Translations under genes and position numbers: made by a program
Assembly: GCA_964650965.1 (NCBI GenBank)
Contig: CAZYYO010000038.1
Location: 1-24,561, forward strand
Direction of reading: 5' to 3'
From: CAZYYO01 sp964650965
Lineage (GTDB): Bacteria > Bacillota > Clostridia > Lachnospirales > Lachnospiraceae
Length of the DNA stretch: 24,561 nt
In this document: in pieces, positions 1 through 7,372 of the stretch
How the letters are laid out: each line of letters opens with the position of its first letter
Numbering within the stretch: the stretch's first letter is position 1
Notes under the pieces: model-generated
The model's database searches: none
The model's input: only the letters and a program-made list of their open reading frames with translations
Told to the model about the DNA's origin: nothing

Positions 1-3000
1 ATGATACAGAAGCACCACTTCTTGCAGGAGCAGGATTTACAGCATATTTGAAATCTTCTTTACCTGTAAAGAAAGACGGAAGCTATGATTTTGACAAGGC
101 AACACCGGTAGTTATCGGTAATGATGGCAAGACAGAGATTTTCACTGATGCAAAGGGTCATGCAGTATCCATTGCAATTCCTTATGGAACCTATGTGGTG
201 GTTGAATCTACAACTCCTCACAATATGGAAACCATCAAGCCTTTTGAGGTTAAGATTGTAGAAAACCATCCGACAGAGCCACAGGTATGGAGAGTGTTTA
301 TCGACAGGGAATTTACCGCAAAGCTTCGTGTGATTAAGAAGGATGCTGACACAAAGCAGACAGTTCTTATTCCGAATACGGAGTTTAAGATTTTCAATAT
401 GGATACCAATGAGTATGTGGAGATGATTACCACATATCCGTCAAAGAAAGTGCATACTTCATTCTTCACGGATGAAGACGGCGATTTGATTTTACCGGAA
501 GCATTAAAACTTGGTAATTATCGTATTGAGGAAGTAAAGGCTCCTTTTGGCTATGTGGTAAATGAAAACTTCGTGGAAGTAAAAGTGGATACAGATACTT
601 TCTATGAGGTTGACCCTGACACTTACGAAGCAATCATCACAGTAGAGTATGAAGATGCTCCTGCGGTTGGTGAGCTTACCATTGAGAAAAAGGGCGAAGT
701 TCTGGATGCCTATAAGGGCGGTCTGTTTGCAGATTCCGAAGATAAGGAATTTGTCTATAAGGAAGGCAGCCTTTCTGGTGCCAAGTTTGAGGTTTATGCT
801 GCGGAGGACATTTATACTGCTGACATGCAGTGCGATGCTGACGGAAACAGAACCAAGTATTACAGTGACGGTGATTTGGTAGCAACTGTTGTTACTGACA
901 AAAACGGAAAAGCTGTAGTATCTGACCTTCCTCTTGGAAAGTACAGAGTAGTGGAAGTGGAAGCTCCTTACGGATATGTACTGAACAAGGAAGAGCAGGT
1001 TGTCACTTTTGTCTATGTGGATGATAAGACTCCGGTAATTAAGGAGAGCATGACATTTGCAAATGAAAGACAGAAGGTTGACTTATCCATTGATAAAATG
1101 GATGGAGAAACCGGAAAAGGTATTGCAGGTGCAGAGTTTGGTTTATATGCATCTGAGGATATCGAAAATATGGATGGAGATGTAATCGTAGAGAAAGATA
1201 CCCTGCTTGAGGTAGCTGTTTCTGATGAAAACGGAGATATTTTCTTTGTGAAGGATTTTCCTCTTGGTAACTACTATGCAAAGGAAATCAAGGCACCTCT
1301 TGGTTATGCTTCTTCTGATGAAATTGTAGAGTTTGATGCAACTTATAAGGGACAGGATATCAGGTATAGTACGGATACTGCAATATACCATAACTTCCCT
1401 ACATCCTTTGAATTTACAAAGGAAGATATCACAAGTGGTGCAGAGCTTTCAGGTGCAACACTTTCCGTAATCGACAAGGATGGAAAAGTAATCGAGACAT
1501 GGACATCTGAGGCAGGAGAAGCACATGTAATTCAAAGACTCCATGTGGGAGAAACTTATATTCTTCGTGAAGAGTTTGCTCCATACGGATATCTCAAGGC
1601 AACAGATGTAGCATTTACCGTAGTTGATACCGATGAAATCCAGAGTGTTGTTATGAAGGATGAAGTGCCTACCGGAACAATTATCATCAATAAAGATGGT
1701 GAGTTCCTTACAGACATTAACCTTGTAAAAGGTCACTGGTACGATTTCATATTTGATTATTTCAAGAAGTCAATTGCAGGAGTTACTTTTGAGGTATATG
1801 CAAAAGAGGACATTGTAAGTCCTGACGGATTGGATACTGTTTATTATGAGGCAGATGAGCTTGTGGCAACCATCGTTACAAATGATGATGGAATTGCGAT
1901 GGTTTCTGACCTTCCGCTTGGCAAATACTATCTTGTAGAAACAGAGACTCTGGAAGGTTTCGTCCTTGACAGTACACCAATCGAAGCCGATCTTTCCTAT
2001 ATCGACCAGAATACAGAGATTGTATATGCAGGTATGGATGTAACAAACGAAAGACAGAAGGTAGAGATTTCGGTTATCAAGAAAGATTCTGAGACAGATG
2101 AAGTGCTTTCCGGTGCAATCTTCGGATTGTATGCGAAAGAGGATATCGTGGATGTGGATGGCAGAGTCATCGTTAAGGCTGATACGCTGATTGAAAAGGC
2201 TGTAACAGGCGAGGATGGCACAGCAACATTTATCTCGGACCTTCCACTTGGAAACTACTATGTGAAGGAGATTGAAGCTCCAAAGGGATATGTGAAGTCC
2301 GATGAAGTATTTGATGTGGAAGCAGAATACCAGGAAGGTGTTGCTGTTATCGAGTTTGAGGCAGAGTTTGAGAATAGACCAATTAAGGTAGAATTTTCAA
2401 AGACTGATATCACAGGAGAGAAGGAGCTTGCAGGTGCAAAACTTTCTATCATTGATTCAGAAGGAACGGTTATCGAGAGTTGGACTTCCGAGGCAGGAAA
2501 GTCACACCTTATCGAGAGACTTCCGGCAGGAAAGTATATCCTTCGTGAGGAGACAGCACCTTATGGCTACAAGATTGCAAACGATGTGGAATTTGAAGTG
2601 ACAGAGACAGAGGAAATCCAGAAAGTAACAATGAAGGATGAGTATGCTGTCGGTAAGATTATCATCGAAAAAACAGATGAAGTGACCAAGAAGCCTATTG
2701 CAGGAGTTGAGTTTGAAATCCGTGATAAGGATGGCAAGGTCATTGAAACTGTTGTAACTGACAAAGATGGTCATGCAGAATCCAAGGAACTTCCTATCTG
2801 TATTTACAATGAGGATGGCAGCTTCAAGGAAGATATCCATTACTTTGTTGTAGAGACAAAAGCAGCGGAAGGATATATTCTGGATGAAACAGTTCATGAG
2901 GTAGTGTTACAGTATGATGATAACGCACCTGAGTGTGTGGAATATACGTTATCACTTACTAACAAACCTACAGAACCTAAGCTTCCACAGACCGGGGATA

Positions 3001-3104
3001 ATTTCAATCCTTGGCTCTGGGCTGGACTTGGTTTAACTGCACTGTTGGCAGGTGTGGGAGCTTTCTTTTGGAAAAAGAAGGAAGACGATGAAGTAACTGA
3101 ATAA
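1..3104 (+). CDS. SpaA/Cna_B-repeat LPXTG surface adhesin, 5' end missing
   Basis: The reading frame is open from the first bases (first whole codon at 3, reading DTEAPLLAGAGFTAYL), so the gene starts before the window; the TTG at 48 is only an internal codon. The visible part is about a thousand residues of tandem beta-sandwich domains of the SpaA/Cna_B (prealbumin-like) type, each opening with an IxKxD-like strand, then GAxFxVY or GAKLSI, and closing with an ExxAPxGY strand. These domains usually form Lys-Asn/Asp isopeptide bonds. The C-terminus is a textbook sortase signal: LPQTG at 2982-2996, a hydrophobic segment, then a KKK-rich tail. The product should be covalently attached to peptidoglycan and exposed on the surface. 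Domains are arranged as a duplicated three-domain block (see findings). Proteins like this are common in Clostridia ICEs and are thought to promote cell contact; the ligand is unknown. The family call is very safe. Confidence 0.93.
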   Translation, partial: DTEAPLLAGAGFTAYLKSSLPVKKDGSYDFDKATPVVIGNDGKTEIFTDAKGHAVSIAIPYGTYVVVESTTPHNMETIKPFEVKIVENHPTEPQVWRVFIDREFTAKLRVIKKDADTKQTVLIPNTEFKIFNMDTNEYVEMITTYPSKKVHTSFFTDEDGDLILPEALKLGNYRIEEVKAPFGYVVNENFVEVKVDTDTFYEVDPDTYEAIITVEYEDAPAVGELTIEKKGEVLDAYKGGLFADSEDKEFVYKEGSLSGAKFEVYAAEDIYTADMQCDADGNRTKYYSDGDLVATVVTDKNGKAVVSDLPLGKYRVVEVEAPYGYVLNKEEQVVTFVYVDDKTPVIKESMTFANERQKVDLSIDKMDGETGKGIAGAEFGLYASEDIENMDGDVIVEKDTLLEVAVSDENGDIFFVKDFPLGNYYAKEIKAPLGYASSDEIVEFDATYKGQDIRYSTDTAIYHNFPTSFEFTKEDITSGAELSGATLSVIDKDGKVIETWTSEAGEAHVIQRLHVGETYILREEFAPYGYLKATDVAFTVVDTDEIQSVVMKDEVPTGTIIINKDGEFLTDINLVKGHWYDFIFDYFKKSIAGVTFEVYAKEDIVSPDGLDTVYYEADELVATIVTNDDGIAMVSDLPLGKYYLVETETLEGFVLDSTPIEADLSYIDQNTEIVYAGMDVTNERQKVEISVIKKDSETDEVLSGAIFGLYAKEDIVDVDGRVIVKADTLIEKAVTGEDGTATFISDLPLGNYYVKEIEAPKGYVKSDEVFDVEAEYQEGVAVIEFEAEFENRPIKVEFSKTDITGEKELAGAKLSIIDSEGTVIESWTSEAGKSHLIERLPAGKYILREETAPYGYKIANDVEFEVTETEEIQKVTMKDEYAVGKIIIEKTDEVTKKPIAGVEFEIRDKDGKVIETVVTDKDGHAESKELPICIYNEDGSFKEDIHYFVVETKAAEGYILDETVHEVVLQYDDNAPECVEYTLSLTNKPTEPKLPQTGDNFNPWLWAGLGLTALLAGVGAFFWKKKEDDEVTE

Positions 3105-3115
3105 GTATCATCTTT

Positions 3116-3154
3116 ATGAGGTGTAGGCCGTATGTGCTTGCATCTCATTTTTTT
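3116..3154 (+). terminator. Intrinsic terminator after the adhesin gene
   Basis: A 13-bp stem (3116-3128 pairing with 3136-3148, three G-T wobbles, 7-nt loop) is followed directly by seven T residues at 3148-3154. It starts 12 bases after the adhesin stop codon and ends just before the ribosome site of the XRE gene, so it probably separates the adhesin transcript from the downstream operon. Confidence 0.75.
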
Positions 3155-3175
3155 GAAAACTGGAGGTGAGAGCTT

Positions 3176-3502
3176 TTGATTGGTGAAGCAATCAAAGAAT
3201 ATCGGGAGAGGAGAGGTTTCAGCCGGGAGGAACTGGGAAGAAGATGTGGTTTCGGCTGCGATGGAGAAAGAATCATCGAAGCATTTGAACGGGACGAAGG
3301 TTTTCCTGACCTTGAGAAGTTGAAAAAGGTAGCGGAGGCATTATCTGTACCATTAGAAGTTCTGTGCCCGGTGCCATGCAGAGAATGTCCTTTTAAAAAG
3401 AAGGTGCTTATCCATCTGGAAGATGATCCCGGATATGAAGCAGAAAGAAAAGTATATGAGGACCCGGACGATGAAGGGATTCTCTATGACAATTTGGATT
3501 AA
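3176..3502 (+). CDS. XRE-family helix-turn-helix regulator with Cys cluster
   Basis: A 108-aa protein. The start is TTG at 3176, set by GGAGGTGAG at 3162-3170. Residues 1-62 fit a Cro/C1-type helix-turn-helix: IGEAIKEYRERRGFSREELGRRCG, followed by the recognition-helix region and FPDLEKLKKVAEALSVPLEVL. Five cysteines stand out: C24 and C28 inside the HTH, and C64, C68, C71 (C-x3-C-x2-C) just after it, followed by a KKK patch and an acidic tail (EDPDDEGILYDNLD). The Cys group could bind zinc or an Fe-S cluster, but this is inference. As the first gene after a terminator and ahead of the conjugation genes, it may control the element. The HTH is clear; the target is unknown. Confidence 0.82.
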   Translation: MIGEAIKEYRERRGFSREELGRRCGFGCDGERIIEAFERDEGFPDLEKLKKVAEALSVPLEVLCPVPCRECPFKKKVLIHLEDDPGYEAERKVYEDPDDEGILYDNLD

Positions 3503-3517
3503 GGAGGAACAGTTTAT

Positions 3518-4513
3518 ATGATGAATTACGAGATTTTTAAGGAAGTAGTGGCAGAGAAGTTTAAGGATTATTTACCGCCACAGTTTCAGGATATGGCTCT
3601 TCGTGTAGAGCCGGTGAATAAGGTAAACAAGAATTTGGACGGACTTACTCTGGTAAGTAATGAGGCAGGCAGAAATGTATCGCCTACCATTTATATCAAT
3701 GACATGTACGAGCATTATCTTAATACGGAGAATCTGCAGGAGGTATTGCAGAGTGCAGCAAAGACCATGGAAAAGGCATTTGACAGAGTTCCGGAGGTAG
3801 GAAAACTTGATTTTGAAAGTGCAAAGGACAACATTGTGTTCCAGGTTGTCAATACGCTGCAGAATGAAGATATGTTAAGAGATATGCCACACAGAGAGTT
3901 TCAGGACTTATCCATTATCTATCGCTGGGTAGTGAATTTGGATGAGAAGGGAATCCAGAGTTCTGTGGTGAAAAACAGCCTTGCAAATCAGCTTGGAATG
4001 ACAGAGGAGCAGTTATTCAAGTGTGCTGTAGAGAATACCAGAAGAATTTTGCCGCCTACTGTAAAATCCATGAATGATGTGATGAAGGAAATGTTCATTG
4101 CTGATGGTATGCCTATTGAGATCGCAGAGATGATGATTGGCGAGATTCCGGAGGATAAGATGATGTGGGTTATTAGTAACGACAGAGGAATCAATGGTGC
4201 TGCTTCCATGCTTTATGAGGACAATCTCCATAAGCTTGCGGAGAGACTGGAAACAGACCTTTATATTTTACCATCCTCTGTGCATGAGTGTATTGCAGTA
4301 TCTACAGATATGGGTGATCCTTATGAGCTTGCAGCGATGGTAAATGAAATCAACATGGATCAGGTGGCATTGGAGGAACGTTTATCCAATCAGGTGTATC
4401 ACTATGATAAGGATGCGAGAAGGCTTACCCTTGCAACTGACACACCGAACAAGCGTCTTGATGGTATCGTCGCTGAGGCACAGCTTATCTACGATACAGG
4501 AAAGTCCAGATAG
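3518..4513 (+). CDS. DUF5688 family protein
   Basis: 331 aa (330 if the second ATG is used), preceded by AAGGAGGAAC at 3501-3510. The N-terminal pattern (MNYEIFKEVVAEKFKDYLPPQFQD...VNKVNKNLDGLTL) and the later YINDMYEHY and YRWVVNLDEKGIQSSVVKN segments match what I know as DUF5688, a soluble family found widely in Clostridia mobile elements and without a known function. No signal peptide, membrane segment or catalytic motif is evident. A stretch with PSSVHECIAV near residue 245 is typical of the family. It sits between the XRE gene and the JAB-domain gene with short spacing, so it is probably co-transcribed. The role is not known. Confidence 0.78.
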   Translation: MMNYEIFKEVVAEKFKDYLPPQFQDMALRVEPVNKVNKNLDGLTLVSNEAGRNVSPTIYINDMYEHYLNTENLQEVLQSAAKTMEKAFDRVPEVGKLDFESAKDNIVFQVVNTLQNEDMLRDMPHREFQDLSIIYRWVVNLDEKGIQSSVVKNSLANQLGMTEEQLFKCAVENTRRILPPTVKSMNDVMKEMFIADGMPIEIAEMMIGEIPEDKMMWVISNDRGINGAASMLYEDNLHKLAERLETDLYILPSSVHECIAVSTDMGDPYELAAMVNEINMDQVALEERLSNQVYHYDKDARRLTLATDTPNKRLDGIVAEAQLIYDTGKSR

Positions 4514-4523
4514 GAGGCAGCTT

Positions 4524-4655
4524 ATGGAGCAGGAAATGACCGAAAAGGAACTGATTGCTCTTATAAATGCCTGGGATGGAGACTTCATGATACAGGTTGA
4601 GATAAAGGAGGATGCGGATGAAAGAAGAGAAAACACTTGTGACGGATGCAGATAA
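4524..4655 (+). CDS. Small 43-aa ORF between DUF5688 and JAB genes
   Basis: This ORF starts ATG at 4524 after AGGAGG at 4513-4518, and runs MEQEMTEKELIALINAWDG to a CDGCR end. Its 3' end overlaps the start of the next gene by 38 bases in another frame. It is acidic, with a short helical N-terminus and a CxxC pair at the very end. The ribosome site and position argue that it is translated, perhaps coupling translation of the JAB gene. I do not recognise a family. Confidence 0.5.
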   Translation: MEQEMTEKELIALINAWDGDFMIQVEIKEDADERRENTCDGCR

Positions 4656-5181
4656 TGCCTTTAAGCTTGATGTGGTAAGAGTGAAGCTTGTGAAGGAGGC
4701 TCCCCTTTATTCGGAGCTTCCTTTGCAGAATCCCTATGAAGCAGCAGCTACCATTGGAGAACTTCTGTGTGAAATGGACAGGGAAGTTGTCTGTGTAGTA
4801 AATCTGCAATCAGATTTAAAACCTATCAATGTGACTTTTGCAAGCATTGGTTCACTGAATGAAGCTTTAGTGCATCCAAGGGAAATCCTGAAATCAAGTA
4901 TTCTTTCCAATGCTGCAAGTATTATGTTGATTCATTCACATCCAAGTGGGAACCTGCTTCCCAGTAAGATGGATACCATGATAACAGACCGGATGAATGC
5001 AGTATGTTCGATGGTTGGGATTCAGTTAGTTGACCATGTGATTGTTGGCGGTGATAACAGGGAGTTTTTCAGTTTTAAGGAAAAAGGACTGATTAACAAT
5101 CCTAATATTACGTACTCGACAGATTATAAGAACTTCAGCTTTAATAACAGTCTTGTGGCGGAGAGGGGGAAAGGAAGGTAA
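4618..5181 (+). CDS. RadC-like JAB/MPN domain protein
   Basis: 187 aa. The ATG at 4618 is preferred over the in-frame ATG at 4612 because AAAGGAGG (4604-4611) would touch the latter. The metal-binding JAB signature HSHPSGN begins at residue 106, with P115, S116 and D119 completing the HxHPSGxxxPSxxD pattern of the RadC family (Zn ligands His, His, Asp). The N-terminal segment PYEAAATIGELLCEMDREVV supplies the usual conserved acidic helix. RadC-like proteins are very common on mobile elements, often near anti-restriction genes; despite the historic name, a DNA-repair role is not supported and the substrate is unknown. The stop TAA shares its last base with the ATG of the next gene, so translation is coupled. 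Confidence 0.88.
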   Translation: MKEEKTLVTDADNAFKLDVVRVKLVKEAPLYSELPLQNPYEAAATIGELLCEMDREVVCVVNLQSDLKPINVTFASIGSLNEALVHPREILKSSILSNAASIMLIHSHPSGNLLPSKMDTMITDRMNAVCSMVGIQLVDHVIVGGDNREFFSFKEKGLINNPNITYSTDYKNFSFNNSLVAERGKGR

Positions 5182-6185
5182 TGATGAACGAACGATTTAC
5201 AGAGGAAGAGCTTGCCATTGCTAAAAGTGTTGACTTGACAGCAGTAGCATCTTATCTGGGATATACGGTAAAAAGAGTTGGTCATTATCACACTCTTAAG
5301 GAAATGGATTCCATCAGAATCTATGATAAGAGCCACTGGTTCCGATGGTCGAGACAATATGATAAGGGTGAGAATGGCGGTTCGCAGATTGATTTCCTAC
5401 GGGTGTTCTGTGGTATGGAGATAAAAGAGGCGGTATGGTGGCTACTTGATTTTGCAGGGTATCGCCGGATTGAAGATACCGGAAAAAAGCCGGAGCTTAA
5501 ATATCAGGTGGAGGCAAAGAAAAAACAGGAACCAAAGATTTTCGTGTTACCTGTACCTTCGCCGGATAACAGTTTTTTGTATTCCTATCTGAAGGAAGAA
5601 CGGGGCATCAGCAAAGAGGTTATCGACTACTTTGTGTCGCAGGGCTTGATTTATGAGAGCAGGCATTACCACAACATTGTATTTAAGGGAAATGACAAGG
5701 GCGGTGTTACCAGATTTGCAAGCATGAGAGGTGTGTTTGATAAGGAGGGAAAGCCGTTTAAGTGCGATGTGGCAGGCAATGACAAAGAGTATGGATTTAA
5801 TGTGGTCAATGACGAGAGTTCGGAACTTATAGTGTTTGAAGGTGCAATCGACCTGATGAGTTATGTGGACATTTTCTCTGATTATGAGACAAACAAGCTG
5901 GCACTTGGGATGCTTGCAGATGCTCCTCTTGTCACTTTTCTAAAGGAACATCCGCAGATTTCAACAATCAAGTTTTGTCTGGATGGGGATGAACCGGGAA
6001 GAAAGGCGGCTGCCCAGCTAATGGAGAAATACTATGGTATGGGGTATGAAGTGGAGGATTGTCCGCCACCCGAAGGGTATAAGGATTACAATGAATGGCT
6101 GGTGGCAGCAAAGCAGAATTTTAAGGTGGGTCAAAAAGTGGAGTACCTTTCGGAAAATGGCTCCAAAAAGTGGAGTACCTTTTGA
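5181..6185 (+). CDS. DUF3991 and toprim domain protein (primase-like)
   Basis: 334 aa, starting at one of two tandem ATGs (5181, 5184) and overlapping the previous stop by one base. The N-terminal half has the DUF3991 pattern (SVDLTAVASYLGYTVKRVG, then GGSQIDFLRVFCGMEIKEAV), related to the zinc-free N-terminal part of plasmid primases. The C-terminal half carries a toprim fold: the catalytic Glu at residue 220 in FEGAIDLMSY and the acidic pair D268/D270 in CLDGDEPGRKAA, both intact. The likely role is in priming or other processing of ICE DNA during transfer or autonomous replication. The last 19 residues (from V316) are encoded by the repeat array that begins at 6123, which suggests the original C-terminus was replaced. 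Confidence 0.85.
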   Translation: MMNERFTEEELAIAKSVDLTAVASYLGYTVKRVGHYHTLKEMDSIRIYDKSHWFRWSRQYDKGENGGSQIDFLRVFCGMEIKEAVWWLLDFAGYRRIEDTGKKPELKYQVEAKKKQEPKIFVLPVPSPDNSFLYSYLKEERGISKEVIDYFVSQGLIYESRHYHNIVFKGNDKGGVTRFASMRGVFDKEGKPFKCDVAGNDKEYGFNVVNDESSELIVFEGAIDLMSYVDIFSDYETNKLALGMLADAPLVTFLKEHPQISTIKFCLDGDEPGRKAAAQLMEKYYGMGYEVEDCPPPEGYKDYNEWLVAAKQNFKVGQKVEYLSENGSKKWSTF

Positions 6186-6341
6186 AAAATGACTCCAGAA
6201 AGTGGAGCACCCGATTGAGCAAATGACAAGCCGGATAATTTTTTCTTTGACAAGGTGGGTCAAAAAGTGGAGTACCTTTGGGAAAGTGGCTCCAAAAAGT
6301 GGAGTATCTTTTCATAAAGTGCTCCAAAAAGTGGAGTACCT
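6123..6341 (+). repeat. Six-unit phased direct repeat array (two triplets)
   Basis: The 15-base core AAAAAGTGGAGTACC occurs exactly at 6133, 6165, 6262 and 6326, with one mismatch at 6294 and two at 6197. Start-to-start distances are 32, 32, 65, 32 and 32, so all units sit on one register with one position (about 6229) empty. At a larger scale, 6123-6210 and 6252-6339 are two similar 88-bp copies, each opening with AAGGTGGGTC and holding three units. In the second and third unit of each copy CTCC precedes the core, giving CTCC-N7-GGAG dyads. The first two units lie inside the toprim gene. Arrays like this resemble iterons or the multiple terminal repeats of IS21-type elements; which one applies is not settled by the sequence. 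Confidence 0.85.
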
Positions 6342-6489
6342 ATATAAATATCAGGGGTTTTAGGGGATTTCTCCCCTAACCAGAGGCATTTTCGGATGGA
6401 TATCCAAAATGCGTATCTGGCAGAGGACAGGGCTATGCTCTGAACTCTGAAGGCTTCTGTAATATTTCTCAAAACACAGATAAGGAGGT
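6342..6489. other. Hairpin-rich spacer upstream of mobilization genes; candidate oriT
   Basis: No gene is visible between the toprim stop and 6502 apart from the repeat array. After the array there are two clear inverted repeats: 6360-6379 (8-bp stem TTAGGGGA, 4-nt loop) and 6387-6411 (CATTTTCGGAT against ATCCAAAATG with one bulged C and a GGATATCC palindrome at its tip). A weaker 5-bp pair is at 6421-6425/6438-6442. None is followed by a T-run, so they do not look like terminators. The position directly upstream of the MobC/relaxase gene group and the adjacent inverted repeats are what an origin of transfer would show. No nick site can be assigned. Confidence 0.35.
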
Positions 6490-6501
6490 GTGGTTAAAGC
6501 G

Positions 6502-7035
6502 ATGGGAATTGGAGATGTAAGCATAACAGAAATCAGTCAGCCGGAAGCATTACTTTCTTTTATCATGGAAAATGACATCAGCATTGTGATGACGGATAAA
6601 GAGGCTGAGATGCTGCTTGGCTATATGGAAGGTCACGACTATGTGGTCGGATTTGCTGAGGGCAGGTTATTCAGAGGAGACATGGATGATGTTCCGGGAG
6701 AAATCGTCTGGGATGATTTCTCGGTAGACGATTTAATTGATGCTGTATGTGAATGGAATTATGAACTGATACTGGACATGGATGCTGCAAGACAGGACCC
6801 GAAGGATATGGTGGATTTTGCGAATAAGCAGAGTAAGTATGAAAGCCTGAAACGGGAGGAAGCCATACTGGATAAACTATTTGATCAGACGAAGTATCGT
6901 GCGGGTATAGAAAAGCTTGCCGAGGAACTGGCAGATCATTTCATTGCAAACCTAAAAAAGAATGGGGTGGAGCAGTCGGTGAGCACATTAGTTTCAGAGA
7001 TCAAGCAGCCTACGATAAGTGGAAGGAGCAGGTGA
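6502..7035 (+). CDS. Conserved hypothetical ICE protein upstream of mobC
   Basis: 177 aa from the ATG at 6502. AAGGAGG at 6482-6488 is 13 bases upstream; the in-frame GTG at 6490 extends it by four codons but lies almost on top of the ribosome site. The N-terminal 100 residues are rich in acidic and hydrophobic residues (EIVWDDFSVDDLIDAVCEWNY), and the C-terminal half is helical and charged (KYESLKREEAILDKLFDQ...EELADHFIANLKK). There is no membrane segment or known catalytic motif, and I do not recognise a named family. It ends 4 bases before the mobC start, so it is the first gene of the mobilization group and may take part in the relaxosome or its control; this is only positional inference. 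Confidence 0.6.
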   Translation: MGIGDVSITEISQPEALLSFIMENDISIVMTDKEAEMLLGYMEGHDYVVGFAEGRLFRGDMDDVPGEIVWDDFSVDDLIDAVCEWNYELILDMDAARQDPKDMVDFANKQSKYESLKREEAILDKLFDQTKYRAGIEKLAEELADHFIANLKKNGVEQSVSTLVSEIKQPTISGRSR

Positions 7036-7039
7036 TTTC

Positions 7040-7372
7040 ATGGAGAAGAGGCAGCATAGTGTCAGTAAGCTTCTCAGAATGACACCAGAGGAAGCAAAGC
7101 TTTTGGATGAAAAAGCAAAAGCTGCCGGTATGACGGAATCCCAGTATCTTCGACTGATGATTTCCCAAAAGCCAAATGATTACCCGGAGGTGCGACAGCT
7201 TCTTCGTGATTTAATCAATGAGGTAAACCGAATCGGTGTTAATATCAACCAGATTACCCATAACCATAATGCGGGGCTATATTCCATTGCGGATAAGGAC
7301 AGGCTGGTGGCATATATGCGAAAGCTGAATGTTGCGGTGGCAAAGGTGGTGGATATGGTTGGCAATCAGTAA
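7040..7372 (+). CDS. mobC: MobC-family relaxosome accessory protein
   Basis: 110 aa from the ATG at 7040, with GGAAGGAG at 7021-7028 upstream; an in-frame GTG at 7019 lies before this ribosome site and is unlikely. The N-terminus (VSKLLRMTPEEAKLLDEKAKAAGMTESQYLRLMI) fits a ribbon-helix-helix DNA-binding fold. The C-terminal part carries the MobC hallmark: LRDLINEVNRIGVNINQITHNHNAG. MobC proteins bind oriT and help the relaxase open the strand at the nick site. The last 14 bases overlap the proposed relaxase start, so translation of the two is coupled. Confidence 0.88.
   Translation: MEKRQHSVSKLLRMTPEEAKLLDEKAKAAGMTESQYLRLMISQKPNDYPEVRQLLRDLINEVNRIGVNINQITHNHNAGLYSIADKDRLVAYMRKLNVAVAKVVDMVGNQ

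Noticed and set aside
4344..4523. Longer form of the 43-aa ORF reaching back to 4344
   Set aside because: This part overlaps the DUF5688 coding region, and the good ribosome site is at 4513-4518 before the ATG at 4524.
6247..6275. Promoter from TTGACA at 6247-6252
   Set aside because: No acceptable -10 box lies 16-18 bases downstream; the region there is a repeat unit.
6121..6327. Minus-strand ORF through the repeat array
   Set aside because: It is open only because the repeats themselves lack stops in that frame; there is no ribosome site and the product is a low-complexity repeat.
6123..6341. CRISPR array
   Set aside because: Units are 15-20 bases with only about 12-17 bases between, the intervening bases are partly similar between copies, two units lie in a coding region, and no cas gene is present.
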